A DNA stretch of 64,000 nt. Source: Amoebidium appalachense (lineage: Eukaryota > Ichthyosporea). The position numbers were made by a program, and so were the translations under genes. Under the pieces are notes generated by a model. The model saw only the letters and a program-made list of their open reading frames with translations, ran no database searches and was not told the DNA's origin. Below, piece by piece: positions 21,127-33,540 of this stretch; position 1 is the first letter of the stretch; each line of letters opens with the position of its first letter. The stretch spans positions 1,364,001 through 1,428,000 of the forward strand of contig CAVNZM010000008.1 of the NCBI GenBank assembly GCA_963693365.1. Direction: 5' to 3'.

Positions 21127-21256
21127 GCCACGCATTCCCAACCGCAAACACCTCCACTTTTCATATTTTGTTTTTGTTGTTTCGTCCTGATTTTCTCTAT
21201 GCAAAGGAGCCTGTCTGAAGCTGTGTAGGTGTGTATGTGCCGTGTGTGTGTGCGTG

Positions 21257-21295
<39 letters not shown>

Positions 21296-21906
21296 CTTCT
21301 TTTCCTTCTCCCCCCCCCCCCCCCTAGTTTTTTGAATATACGTAATAGCAAGGGGGACTGGCGGCATGCCAGTAGCAGTGTATGTGTGTATGTGTGTGGG
21401 TGTGGGTTTGTGTGTGTGTATGTGTGTGTGCGGGTTGGCGGGGGGAGGGGGGGGGGGGGGGGGGAGGGGGGGACTGCCTGCCGTTGTATTCAGTGCCCTG
21501 CGTGACATCTCAGTGTATGAAGCACAAACAATACGGTCACTGTGCTTTGATGGTTTTGAAATTAAATTAGTGGCACGTTTCTGTGGTCACAGACCTGTAT
21601 TTGGTTTCATTATAAATATATATACATAAATATATGCCATAGCACATTAGTTATTAGTATTAATAATCCCTTTTTGGAAGATCATAAATAATTGAAACTT
21701 TGCCAACATAGTATTACTATAATTGTTCCCAGAAATGTCACCGAAAATTATGTGTGGCTCTTGGAGAGGAAGAAAAAATGGTTTAAATCATGCAACATGT
21801 CTCAGTGTGTATGGAAAACGTCTATGAATGATTCCCCCCCCCCCCCCCCCCCCCGCCTCCCCCTTCCTACATAGCCCGGCCCGAATTCCTGCCCCTCCCC
21901 TCCCCT

Positions 21907-21907
<1 letters not shown>

Positions 21908-21963
<56 letters not shown>
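21908..21963. repeat. Poly-C tract
   Basis: A nearly uninterrupted C run of about 55 bases, with another at 22231-22252, and a matching G run at 21259-21295 in the same region. Confidence 0.9.
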
Positions 21964-21966
<3 letters not shown>

Positions 21967-22823
21967 TTGAACACACACACACGCGCACGCACTGTGGCAC
22001 CTGCCCACCTAACCGTGGTCACCCTAACACACACATGTGCACACACACACAAACACGTACACTCACAAAGACATGACACACACACATGGCATGGCACACA
22101 CACTGAAACGGCCAGGTACATGCATGCACGAGTGCACATATCACACTCACCCCGGGGCCCCGGCTCCCTGTTAAATAATAAGGAAATTCTATTCATAGCA
22201 ATATTGTACAGATTTACACAGACATTATACCCCCCCCCCCCCCCCCCCCCCCTCCGCCCCAACACACACACATGCACATGCACCGGCTGCCCACCCAACC
22301 ACCCTGACACACGCCGTGCACACCGTGGCACACGGACTCGTACATGCATGTATATAGAGATACACACACACACTGCATGCCGTGGCACACACTGCACTGT
22401 GAAACACAGTGCGTAACACGTACCACACGTGCACACACCACAAACAAGCACTGTGGCATCATACATGCTGAAAAACACACATGCACCCACACACACACAC
22501 GCGGTACACACTCACACGCAAACCGTGGACACCGTCACAGAAAACATGCACCGGCACACACTCTCAGCAATGTACACACGTACAAGCGTGTACATTGCAT
22601 ACAAACACACCCACACAAGCACACACATGTCATCACAGCTGAACACACTAACATCAGCATGTGCGTACAATAGCACATGCATTTTAAGTTGACCTGTACA
22701 GTACCACGGCACCGTGTTACGTGGCATCCATGCACTGCATGCAGCGTACACGTGGCACCACACACACCCGTATGTGTGCTTGTCTATATAGGCATATGCA
22801 CAGGCCCAGGCACACATGTGCAC

Positions 22824-22825
<2 letters not shown>

Positions 22826-22905
<80 letters not shown>
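22826..22905. repeat. (CA)n microsatellite
   Basis: An uninterrupted CA array of about 40 units within a broad CA/CGTA-rich stretch from about 21970 to 22960. No gene was found in it. Confidence 0.9.
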
Positions 22906-22906
<1 letters not shown>

Positions 22907-23319
22907 ACGCACACACCAGCACACAGACACACACACAGCACACACACATACACATACAGAGAAAGTGAGAGAGTACCCCACACATGACACCGGGAGCCCG
23001 AGCGCTGTGCGCGCACAATTAACACGTGAGCTTCGTGAGCCGCGGCCGGCTGCCGATCATAGGCATGTGCCGCGGATCCAGCCGCTGTGACCCTTATTAA
23101 TCTTCTCAGATTGATTAATCTTCTTTTACGCTCGCACGCACCTCTTCTCGAAGGTGTATAATAAACATGGATATTATAGACATAAACACCCAAAAAAAAA
23201 TTACATAGGCGTTTTCTTGACTATCAAAACCAACTTTTTGCTTACTTAACATGTATTTTTGGGCTGCTGGGTAAGTCGGTGGAAGCGCCGCAAATGTGAT
23301 TAACGTTGAAGATTAATCA

Positions 23320-23897
23320 AGGTCCCTCTACCTCCCGGGGGCTAACGCGTACTAATTGTCAATTGAATCTTGCATACACCAATCAAATACGACCTGGATC
23401 TATCGCCCAGTTCGCTACATGCGCTTCGAGGCATGTCTTGATGCTTGATGCCCTCATGCGCAACTGCCCAGGGCCGGTCCGAGCCTCAGCTCTCAGGACG
23501 GGTGTAGCGGACTGTTGCGTTTTGTAGGGTCAGTTAGGTTTACTCTTACAGTGTACCCTGCCGCGTAAAACGTGTGCAGTCCTGCATGTAAACTGTGTTC
23601 ATATGCTGCTTGTCCTGTTAAGGCGTTTGTGTCTTTCGCGCCCCTGTCCCCCAGTACAGTGGCGATAACGTTGGCTATAGAGTCGGGCATCCTCTAACGT
23701 GATGTTATGCAAGAGGTTTTTATCGGTTAATTGCACTGCGTACCACATTTCTGCCTTTCCCTCGTACACCCAGTATGAGGAGGACTGCTACTGCGTTGTC
23801 GGAAAAGGTTTAGGAGAGGGAGGTCCGCAAACCTCTATGTCACGTCGACGGTGGCATCTTGCTCCAGCTTTGGGACGTCTTTGAAAGAGGTTGGTTG

Positions 23898-23940
<43 letters not shown>

Positions 23941-24177
23941 GTCACACACACGCACACACACACACACACATGAGAACATGCACACGCACACGCACACACA
24001 CACGCGGGGGCACAGGGTCACACCGTTGCACACAGTCTCACACGCAATCAATGCGTGTGTGCACAACACACACACGTGCACACACAAACGCACACAGGCA
24101 TGTCCAAGGAGCACAGGGGGGTTGGGGGGGGGGGGGGGGAGGGGAGGAAGCGACCCAGCGCGCACGCGCGCGAGAGG

Positions 24178-24212
<35 letters not shown>

Positions 24213-24229
24213 GGGGGAGAGGGGGGGGA

Positions 24230-24323
<94 letters not shown>

Positions 24324-25171
24324 CTCAGAGGGAGAAAGAGAGAGAGAGGGAGGGAGAGGGGGACAAGAAGGGAGAGGGGGGGAGAGAGAGGGGGGGGGGG
24401 GATTGATCCAAGGGGCCCAGAGACGCGGTAAGTAGTACATCGTTTTCTTGCTTTTTGTTGCACCTTACAGAGGCTACCGTCTTCGGATCCACTTGGCTGT
24501 GCCAATACCTCCAGGCAGAGGCTCATGATCAGTGGGACAGTCTGATATAGCATGTTGATAGGTGTGAGTTTTTGTGTCGCGTTTTACCTCTTTCCCTACG
24601 GGTGTCTGCTACACTAGCTGGCAATGTGAACACTTTAGACTTTTTGTTGAATTCTGTTGGTCGTCACATTGCGTATTTATACGATTTTCATACAGTGTTC
24701 AGGTATCTCAGTATGCAGTTGTTACTGGATAACTCGTGAAGTTTTTTATTGTCTTCTCAGTATGCCGTGCATACTTGCATATCTTTCCGTCGAATAAATC
24801 CAGTCAAAAGAATAAAATATACATTCGTATGCGTGTAACTTATCTGGATAGATGTTGAGATAAATCACTCATCATCGTGTCATTGTCGCATTCATTCGAA
24901 AATTTAATAATGCTGCCCACCTCCGGATCCGGGGAGGAGGCGGGGGGGAAGCGTGGACTGGGGTCCGGGAAGGGCGGGAGGGGGGGGGGGGGGGAAGGGG
25001 GGAAGGAGGTGGGGAAGGGAAGAGAGGGAGGGAAGGGGGGGAGGGAGGAGAGGAGTGAAGGAGGATGGTATGACTTGAATTGGGGACAACTGCAGGGGGG
25101 GGAGGGGGGGAGGTTGAACTCAAGGGATCTGGAGATTGGCAGGCCTGACTGAGGGAGGGGAGGAAGGGGAA

Positions 25172-25210
<39 letters not shown>

Positions 25211-25974
25211 GAAGTTGGGTGTGTATGCTTTGGGGGGGGGGGGGGGAGGAGGGGGAGAGGGGGGAGGCATAGGTCAAATCAGTGCCCAATGTCTTATCGC
25301 CTCCTCATGTTGGCTGCTAATATATCTTTATTAGCCGCTGATGCATATTCTTGTTTGAGAACCATGCAAGTGCACAACTTGGTGTGCGTACGTGCTTCAC
25401 GCAGGTTACCTCAGGAGTCCCCGCGTGTCCGTGAGCCGTTGCGCATGTGCACCCCGGACAACGGGCACGGTGGTGTGGGGGGCAGACGACACAGCACAAA
25501 TTAAAGTGACAGCACCGTCATGTACATATCTGTTGACAGCAAAGATGATGTGATTACGCGGTCACATATCGTGGCTGAGCTACATAATAATATTAGCCGC
25601 TGTGGACTTGACACACGTGATATATCTCTTTTTCTGCCCAGGCTGAAGAAGTGAGCATCGGAGTAATATCTCCGTCAGGATGTTTAAAAAGAAAATGTAT
25701 GTCAGCGACGAACCAGGTGGCCATAATTCAAGAAGACATGCATGGCCGACAGGCTTCAGTTGTACATTTGTCATTGCAATGCATGTTGTGCTGTGTCACG
25801 GGTTGGGTTTTAACTCAAACTAACCAAATAAAGTAGGTCCGGGCAACCAATCATTGCCCCTGTCATCTCCTATTCAGATCTACCAATGACCCCAGTTTCC
25901 CATGCCGCCTCTATCCACGCTTATCCACGGGCGCAAAACACATGAAACCTGCTTGGGCACGCCCCCGCGCGGTC
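23320..25974. other. Gene-poor region with unresolved exon-like pieces
   Basis: Contains (CA)n at 23897-23938 and a (GA)n tract at 24178-24320. Possible spliced pieces are TATGAGGAGGACTGCTACTG (23773) after a good pyrimidine/CAG acceptor, and a segment from 24471 after CACCTTACAG that opens for 26 codons (ATVFGSTWLCQYLQ...) to a stop at 24550. I could not link them into a gene. The segment from 24469 is related to 41041-41420. A 71-codon frame beginning ATG at 25289 is the only other open frame of note and has no recognisable family. Confidence 0.4.
24178..24320. repeat. (GA)n microsatellite
   Basis: A long GA array interrupted by one G-rich block at 24203-24235. It is followed by GA/G-rich DNA to about 24400. 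Confidence 0.92.
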
Positions 25975-25982
25975 TATATAAA
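25975..25982 (+). promoter_or_regulatory. TATA box of the secreted-peptide gene
   Basis: TATATAAA lies 91 bases before the ATG at 26073 and just after a GC-rich word (CGCCCCCGCGCGG). A start of transcription about 25-30 bases downstream would leave a short 5' UTR of about 65 bases. A CCAAT word occurs at about 25849. The match to the consensus is exact; function is inferred. Confidence 0.65.
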
Positions 25983-26072
25983 GGCCCACCCATCCTGTCA
26001 ACCACACCACAAACCACTCTCTGCTTCTGTACTTCCAACGCATTTCTTTTTCTTCCTCCTCTCATTGACAAC

Positions 26073-26489
26073 ATGGCGCGTTTTCTTCTACCCATCCTTG
26101 CCGCTGTTCTTGCCCTGGCCGTTGCCCCCCTGCACGCACAGGCACCGCACCATGAAATGGGGCTGAGCGAAGAGGTGGGGGCTATGGACATGGGAGAGTA
26201 TCTGCACGAGGAGAGAGAGAGGAGGGAGGTGGAGGTGGACGACCATGACAGTGTGGATGTGGAGGATGAGGAGGCGGAGTACGACCATGACGACCAGGAG
26301 GAGGTGTGTTTGTGCATGCGTGTGTGTGTGTGCGCGCGCGTGTGTGTGCGACCGTGTGTGTCGCCACTGATTTTCGTGAATGTGTGTGCTTTCCTCCCGG
26401 CACATTTATTTTTTCTCTATTTATGTACATGTATATTCAACTTGAAGCCTTTAAATTTTATAGCTTAACTTTATGATTTGTCCCCCCCC

Positions 26490-26520
<31 letters not shown>

Positions 26521-27206
26521 ACCACCACCACCACCACCACCACCACCACTTTTTTATTTATTTATTATTATTGTTATTTTTTTTTCTGCTGAAGGTAACT
26601 TATAATAACTGTGTAAAATCTCTCGAATATCCTGCATCTCAGCAATGGCAGCCCCATTATTAGGCCCCTGCACTGAAACACACACACACGCTCACACATT
26701 GTCAAACGCACTGAGTATATACACAGAAAATGGCAGTGTAGAGCGAGGGACTCCTAAAGAAGAAGGGGGGGGGGGGGGGGGGGGAAGGGGGGGGGGGGGG
26801 GGGGGAAGAGGGGAAACACCTTGTTCATGCAGCACACCCAAACACACACGGGCGGCCGCTGTTTATACTCTTCTGATTCTTGCGCACCTCGGCTGTCAAT
26901 GATATTACAGTTAGAGCCCAAGTTGAATAGTCTCATAGAACCGTCGGCGTCTGAGTAACCACTGCTAGCCCATGGCCATGGATAGTGCAAATATGACTCA
27001 CACGGGCCATGCAGATGCACGTGAGGGAGCGCCGTCAGTACCGCGGTGAGTGTGCCCGGTGCCAGCGCTGCATTGCCAACTGCTACCGCCACCACACCCG
27101 CATTCTCTTCCGCCACTGCTACCGTGACTGCAGGGGCTCCCGTCGCTGCCAGCACTGTGACGTGCCTGCTACCCCCCGCGAGCACGGCCACCACTTTTCC
27201 GGTTGA
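26073..27206 (+). CDS. Secreted precursor with acidic pro-region and basic eight-cysteine domain
   Basis: Two exons, 26073-26303 and 27015-27206, join in phase 0 to 140 aa. Residues 1-23 (MARFLLPILAAVLALAVAP...) are a clear signal peptide. Residues about 24-77 are strongly acidic (Glu/Asp/His). RERR at 81-84 fits a furin-type cleavage site. The remainder, 85-140, is rich in Arg and His with eight cysteines spaced C-x2-C-x2-C-x3-C-x11-C-x3-C-x5-C-x2-C. This is the layout of a processed cationic peptide whose pro-region balances the charge. I recognise no family. A zinc-binding or disulfide-bonded domain is equally possible. The TATA box upstream supports the start. The join relies on one intron (26304-27014) with GT-AG ends, AT-rich and poly-G DNA inside; no transcript evidence is available. 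Confidence 0.62.
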
Positions 27207-27300
27207 GCCAATGTAGAGACACTGCCAATGTAGAGACACTGCCTTTTTTTGTATGACGTATTGGTGGCATTGGTAGTGATAATATTTTTTTGCAGCTTTA

Positions 27301-28339
27301 GGGCCTGTTTGGTAGCGCGCTAAATACGGTTTTTTATCGTATTCGTATTTAGGGCCTAAATACGTATACGATCCCGTGGCATGCCAAACACGCCGCGGGC
27401 TTTTATTTTTTGTAAATACGATAGGGATCGCTTTTATATCGTATTTACGAAAATCACCTCCGGAGGTGATTTTCGTAAATACGATATAGGAAATTAGCCA
27501 ATCAGAGCATTTCGCATCATTTATTGGCTATCAGCAAGCCAATGGTACAGCGCTCGTAAGCCGCGGCGGGCACATTTTTACTACAGTACGCATGCCGGCG
27601 CATGCACGTGAATAATTCAATGTTAGAAGGTCGGTGTCATACACGTCATTTTGTGTACATTCTCAGTTAAAATTGGCACATGAATTTGGGCTGCACAGGT
27701 AAGACAGAGGACGAGGAACCCTACGCGGTGCATGATAACAAGCTCAGACTGTATATATATGCCATAATAATCATTGAAACGATACTGGACTCCGATATAT
27801 GCATTAATAAAAAACAATCAAATGTACATGTACAAACTCGGTGACATGCAGGCACGAGTTTTGTATAGGCAAGGACAAATTTTAACACTCATTATGTGTT
27901 CAGATATGTGGGGAATGCCAGGGACGAACGTTGGTGACGTAAAACGAGGTCTCTAGCAAGGCTTACACTAGCCACCGCAATAACTGGCAGTATCCCTTCA
28001 ATAACGTTAACAGACATTCTAACCTATTGTTAAACAGAGCAAGACTCACTGTCCGGCGGTGACTCATTTTTGCCGTTCGTTACGTAATACTGACTACAGC
28101 TGCACCAGTCTATATGCATGGAATACCGAAGGATGATCAATGGGTGCGAATAGGGCCAATAAGATCTCGTGAACCATGTATCGACATTCAATGTGACCAG
28201 TCACGCCTGACAGCGTTTGGAAGGCACCAACCGTATTTAGGCCCTAAATACGCATACCACGATAAATTTTGTAAATACGGTAGATCGTATTTAGGGCCTA
28301 AATACGAATACGATTATTGGGGTGCTGCCAAACAGGCCC
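27301..28339. mobile_element. Tourist/PIF-Harbinger-like MITE with TTA target duplication
   Basis: The element starts GGGCCTGTTTGG and ends in its reverse complement CCAAACAGGCCC, flanked on both sides by TTA (27298-27300 and 28340-28342). The terminal inverted repeats extend about 55-65 bp with one indel and include ATCGTATTCGTATTTAGG on both arms. There is no open frame of note inside, so it is non-autonomous. The 3-bp TTA/TWA duplication is the hallmark of the PIF/Harbinger superfamily; the similarity of the terminus to plant Tourist elements is recalled, not searched. Confidence 0.88.
27435..27488. repeat. Perfect 54-bp palindrome inside the MITE
   Basis: Two 27-base arms meet at the centre CACCTCC/GGAGGTG (between 27461 and 27462) with no mismatch and no spacer. 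It would extrude as a cruciform or form a strong RNA hairpin. Confidence 0.95.
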
Positions 28340-29845
28340 TTAAATTTTCAGGCCTACTATGTACATTAGAGCCATGCCATAACATGATGTCGGAGGGGAC
28401 GCTATTCGATAGCACTGTGTGTTTTGTCACTTCGACTTTGCACTGATCACGAGCAAGCCTTGGACTTGGTGCAGTGATGTTGAGTGTTAATAAAAAATTA
28501 CCGAAGTAAACCACAGACCAACGGATTAACTAGCCCACCCCGCCTTCCCCCCCCTCCCCTCCCCTTCCCCCCTCCTCCGTCCCTCCCCCCATCCCTCCAA
28601 TTTGAAACAAAAAAAAAAAAAGTAAAGTGCGCCCCCCCCCCCCCCCCCCCCCTCCCAAACAAAAAAAAGGATTCGGGGTAAATTGCCCCCCCCCCCCCCC
28701 CCCCTTCCCCCCCCCCCCCCCCTGGAAAAAAATAAATAAATAATAAAAGCCTGACAACCCTTTGCAACCCACCTGTCCATCCTGGCTGACTGCCCAACCA
28801 CGCCAATCTGGGTGCAGTGTATCAGTATGTGCCAATGGGAGGGTTCATAGGGAATTAAGGGCGTTAGGTCTTTTTGGCATCACAAGACAAGCTTGAACGG
28901 CATTCCAAAGCTGTGTTGCAATGTGAGTGACTGTAAATATGTGGCAACTCCTATGAAAATCCTCGTCATTCACTAGCAACCAAAATGAATTGAGTTACTG
29001 GGCCTTTTCTGGGAATGTTTTGGCGGGAGGCCGGGAAATCTCAGGGGGGATGCCGAACAGCATGGAACCAAGATTGGTCGGCCGCTTGCACGTGGTGGCT
29101 ACTAGGAGGGATGAGAGAGGAGGTAGGGGAGGGCGAAGCGAGAATTAATAACTGAGAGAGAAAGGGAGGGATAGAGGGAGGGGCGTAGGGAGGGTGGGGG
29201 GAGGGAGGGAGGGGAGGAGTGAGAGAGAAGAGAGAAAAAGAGAGAAATGGGGAGAGAGAGATCTCATAGGTGAAGAGGAGGGGAGGGGGGATGAAGATGT
29301 TTTGGGGGGGGGGGGGGGGGGGAGGGGAGGGGAGGCGCGGGGGGGAGGGGGGTAGGGGGGAGGGGGGTTGTGAGAGAGGGAAACAGAATTTGTACACATA
29401 AATTCAAATGCTGGGTGCTAGTGGTGTCCCTTTTCAGTTATTCAATGTAAGCAGCAATATCATGCTGTGGCTTAATAGACAGCATACCGCTAGGCTAACT
29501 GTAAGAGGCACCTATATATATCCCCATCGAGGTCCCAACAGGTCAAATGTGTGACCCATAGCAGATAGGAGGCTAATCCTTTATGCCATTGGGTCAGACG
29601 GTGGCCTCCGCTGCAACGGGATACAACAAAAATCTTCATGTGCCACACAATCAGCCCCCCCCCCCCCCCCCCCCCCTCCTTTCCCCCCCCATGCCCCCCC
29701 CCCCCCCCCCTCCCCCCCCTCCCCCCCCCCCCCCCCCTCCCCCCTCCCCCCCCCCCCCCCCCCCCCCAAATCCAAAAAAAAAAAAGTAAAGAGAAAGGAG
29801 AAAAAGAACGTAAAAGAAAAGGGAGAAAGGGAGGGGGGGGGGGGG

Positions 29846-29886
<41 letters not shown>

Positions 29887-29900
29887 AGAAAGAGAGAGAC

Positions 29901-29948
<48 letters not shown>

Positions 29949-31264
29949 CCCCCCCCCCCCCCCCCCAGCAGTGTGTGTGTCTCTGTGTGTGCAGTGCCCT
30001 CTCTCCCCCCCCCCCCCCCCCTCCCCCTCTCCCCCAACAAACTCACACACACACACTGGGCCCCTCAACTTGCCCCTCTGTTGCTGCAACATTACCAATA
30101 GGTTAACTGCAGGGGCAGAGCACATTTTATATAACAATGCTGACCGTCACATGAGGATACGTAAATCCCACCTTGTGGCACACTTAGTGTACATATGCAT
30201 GTGGATGCAGCAACTGAGGTTCCTGCTGACACCATCTACTGAAAATTCTAAGGAAGAGCAGGCTGTTACGGAGGGGCTGTCTAGGGTGAGATGGAGTGAA
30301 TTGTACATGAATGTTGAGAGGAAAGAGGGGAGGGGGGGGGGGGGGGGGGACGGGGAGGGAAGGGGAGGGAAGAAAAGGCCCTGGGGAGGGGAGGGGAAGG
30401 AACGGGGGGGGGGAGAGGGGGGGGAGGAAGGGGGGGAGGGGAGGGGAGGGAAGGAGGGGGGGAGATGGAAGGAAGGAACGCGGGGTGGGGGGGGGGGGGG
30501 GGGAGGAGTTGGGGGGTGGAGGGGGGGAGGGGGGGGAGGGGAGGGGAGGGGAGGGGAGGGGGGGGGGGGGGGGGGGGGGGAGGGAGGGAAAGAACCGGGG
30601 TGGATGGGTGGGGTGGGTGGGGGGGGGGGGGGGGGGGAGAGGGGCAGCAACAGAGTTTGGCAGGAGCAGAATACTCTTGAAGTCTACAGATTTCCCTGGG
30701 TGGGGAAATAGTGAACGTTTACAGTATAATGTGTGTGTGCGATATGCAGAGTCATGTGTGTGTGTGCAGCATGCTGTACACGTGGTGTATTTGCTTGTGC
30801 GGACATGTACTGTGTGTGAACCTCAGGGCTTCTTGAACTCAAAATTTACTCATCACATTGTCAAACTTCACACGGTACTACGGCAAAATTTATTCATCGC
30901 ATTGTCAAACTTTACACGGTACTACGGCAAAGATTATTGTTTTGTGAAACGCAGGCAATATTTCTTTCAGTCAATACAATTTTATGGCGCTCAGACTGCA
31001 ATCTTTGCACGTTTACCGGCTGCACGTTTACCGGCTGAAATAAAGTTGGTCTGCAATCCTCCATTCATTGCTTCTGTTTACAGGGGCCTCAGGCGCCAAT
31101 CTTCCTAGGGCAATCAATAAAGACACCATGAGTGGCACGGTCGTTGTACTTAGCAACGAGGGTGCGCACAAGCACAGTTAGTTGCTACGAACATGAGAGT
31201 ATTTACAGAAATGCCTCGACGGCCTTTACAAACAAAACTTGTTACAGTACATCTTCAGTGGGTT
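28340..31264. other. Intergenic repeats between MITE and deacetylase gene
   Basis: Poly-C and C-rich blocks at 28632-28722 and 29646-29767, G-rich blocks at 29280-29370 and 30328-30640, (GA)n at 29848-29882 and a short (TG)n at 29901-29949. No gene could be assembled on either strand. The end nearest 31265 should hold the 3' UTR of the minus-strand deacetylase gene. Confidence 0.6.
30841..30928 (+). repeat. 44-bp tandem duplication
   Basis: Two adjacent 44-bp copies (30841-30884 and 30885-30928) containing CACGGTACTACGGC differ at only three positions. A second small direct repeat, 15 bp twice (CACGTTTACCGGCTG), follows at about 31009-31038. Both lie downstream of the deacetylase stop codon. 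Confidence 0.88.
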
Positions 31265-32491
31265 TTAGGCAGCGACAGGCCCCTTGGGAGCTTTGGCTTT
31301 GTCCGAGGCCGCTTTCTTCTTGCGGTAGAATAGTGCCCCACCAACAACCAGTGCAACGGCCGCTATGGCGCCAACCACACCGCCAGCAATAGCCCCGGCG
31401 CTGCTGCTGCTGCTGCTAATGGGGGTAGCATAGTCCGAAGGGTAGTCCGTGCCTGTTGCCTTGACTTCGGCGGTGGTGGTGGTGGTGGGCTTGCTGATAG
31501 TTGACGTAGATGTAGGCACTGCTGCATACTGGGAGATGAAGTTGCAAGTTAATGACATGTTTTTGTTTTTGATTTTGATTTTTTTGGTTTAGACGGTTGG
31601 TTTAGAGGTTAATGAGAGCATAGCCCTCGCTCTAGCACGGTGTGCGGCTGCACAAGCACAGGATATTGCACAAACACAGATTCTGTATAGAGAAATTAGT
31701 GAGATTCCGGATGCTGTCCCCAAAACCCACGGGAGGGAGGGGGGTGGTAGGGATAGTGGGGACGGAGAGGGGAAGGAAAGAACTGTGGTAAAACGGAAGT
31801 AAAGGTTGCCAAGAAATAGAAGATTAATTGAGGTCATTTGCACGTGTTCACAATCTTCCTGTTCATAATCTCCTAGGGGTGATCACCAGGGTGTACACAA
31901 TGTGGAAGCCATAGTAGTACCTGTGTGATCGGAAGCGGGGTGACAGGCAGGACAACAGCAGAGCCATTGCTTGGGATACTGAATGTCTGGTCGTCACCGT
32001 AACTCTCCACATCTGCTGCACGGCGGCGGCCTGCTGCATTGATGGCCAAAGCATTGCCGTTGGTGCATGTAAGCTTAACGTTGCACGTACCAGCCGTTTT
32101 GATGCTCAGCTGTGTGGGTTTGCCACCCTTGTATTGAATCTGGGGTGGATACACACAATGAGAAAGAAACACACAATGAGAAAGAGAGAGAGGAGAGAGA
32201 GGGAGAGAGGGAGAGAGAGGGGAGGGGAAGGAGAGAGTGAGAGAGAGGGGGGGGGGGGGGTGATAGGGAGAGAGAGAACAGGTGAGTGTGAGTGTGTGTG
32301 TGTGGGGAGGGGGGGGGGGGGGGGGGGGGGGGGCAACTTATTTTCAGTGCTGTGAAATGTGATGGTTGCTAATGTTGCTAGAACTGTTCTCGTCTCTGGC
32401 ATTTCTAGTTGTGACGGACGTTTCTAGTGGTGATGGAGATTTCCAGTGGTATTGATGTTTTTTTTCTTCTTTTCTTTCTTTTTGTTTTTTT

Positions 32492-32535
<44 letters not shown>

Positions 32536-33508
32536 GAAGGGGGGGGGAAAGAAAGAAACGGGGGATGCGGGGGCAGGGGGAGAAGGGGCGGAGGAAGAGA
32601 GAGACAGAAAGGGGGATACTGCTTTTGCCTACAAGATTTGTCAGCATCTTTCTAAGTTCTTCCTACCATGTTCCCAGAAGGAGGAGAGGGGGGCAGGGGG
32701 GAGGGGGGAAGGGGTGGGGGGGGATTAAAAGAGCGCTGCCACTCTAGGGATGGACGAGTGCAGGAGAATTGTCATCCTCCGGCGGATGAGGATGTGCTTG
32801 TGCAGGGACATTCGTTTGGGGGAAGGGAGAGGGGTGTGCCAGGCGAGCGGGCGGGGCGGCGCCCCGGGGGAAGGGGGGGGGGGGGGGTAGGGGGGGGGGT
32901 TAGAACATGAAAAATGTGATCAGGGTAATCGTGACGCACATAACTGCATGAAGTCCACTAGTGAGAATATGTTTTATCGGATCATCTAAACTTACCGATC
33001 CACTAATGCCACATGCGTCACGGGCAGCGCGTTCGTCATAAAATTTGCGCAAGTCGTCCATCTTCAGCGAGATAATCGGAAGGCTAGACCACTCCAAAAA
33101 GCGGTTCACAATAGTCTCAATCCACATGCACATCAGGCAGCTAGTGGAAACACCATCATGTCAGTGCATCTGCAACTGCAGTGGCAAACAGATGAAATGT
33201 GCATTTGGGCAAGAAAAATTGAGGTTTAGGAGATATTTTTGAATCGCCTCTTCCCCCACTCCCCTCCTCTTCTCTAGTACAATCGTGAGCAGTTGATAGG
33301 AACCCTCCCTCCACCCTTGTGTTCTTTCAGCCTGAGCCCAATACGGGACAGGAGAGCATCAGCGTGAGTGATAATGCAGGAAGCCAACCCCCTTCACCCC
33401 CCCCCCCCACCCCCCCTTTGCCCCCCCCCCCCTCCACCCGCCCACCGGGAACAACTCCCATGCACACATATGCCTCATGCACACGCACTTCTTCCACAAT
33501 CGAAGGGG

Positions 33509-33540
<32 letters not shown>

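Larger units (their letters stand above)
20057..23319. mobile_element. Putative decayed DNA transposon bounded by a 22-bp inverted repeat
   Basis: The words at 20057-20078 and 23298-23319 are inverted copies of each other, 21 of 22 bases matching (left end starts TGATTAATCTTCAAC). Further ATTAATC words cluster near both ends (20015, 20037, 20258; 23096, 23111). Between them lies a short piggyBac-like frame at 20632 plus poly-G/C and long (CA)n at 22826-22905. No target duplication was found next to the inverted repeat, so these may be subterminal rather than terminal repeats, and the boundaries are uncertain. Confidence 0.4.

Noticed and set aside
25289-25504. 71-codon frame starting MSYRLLMLAANISLLAADAY
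   Set aside because: It has a hydrophobic start but no family, promoter or splicing support; kept only as a note in the region entry.
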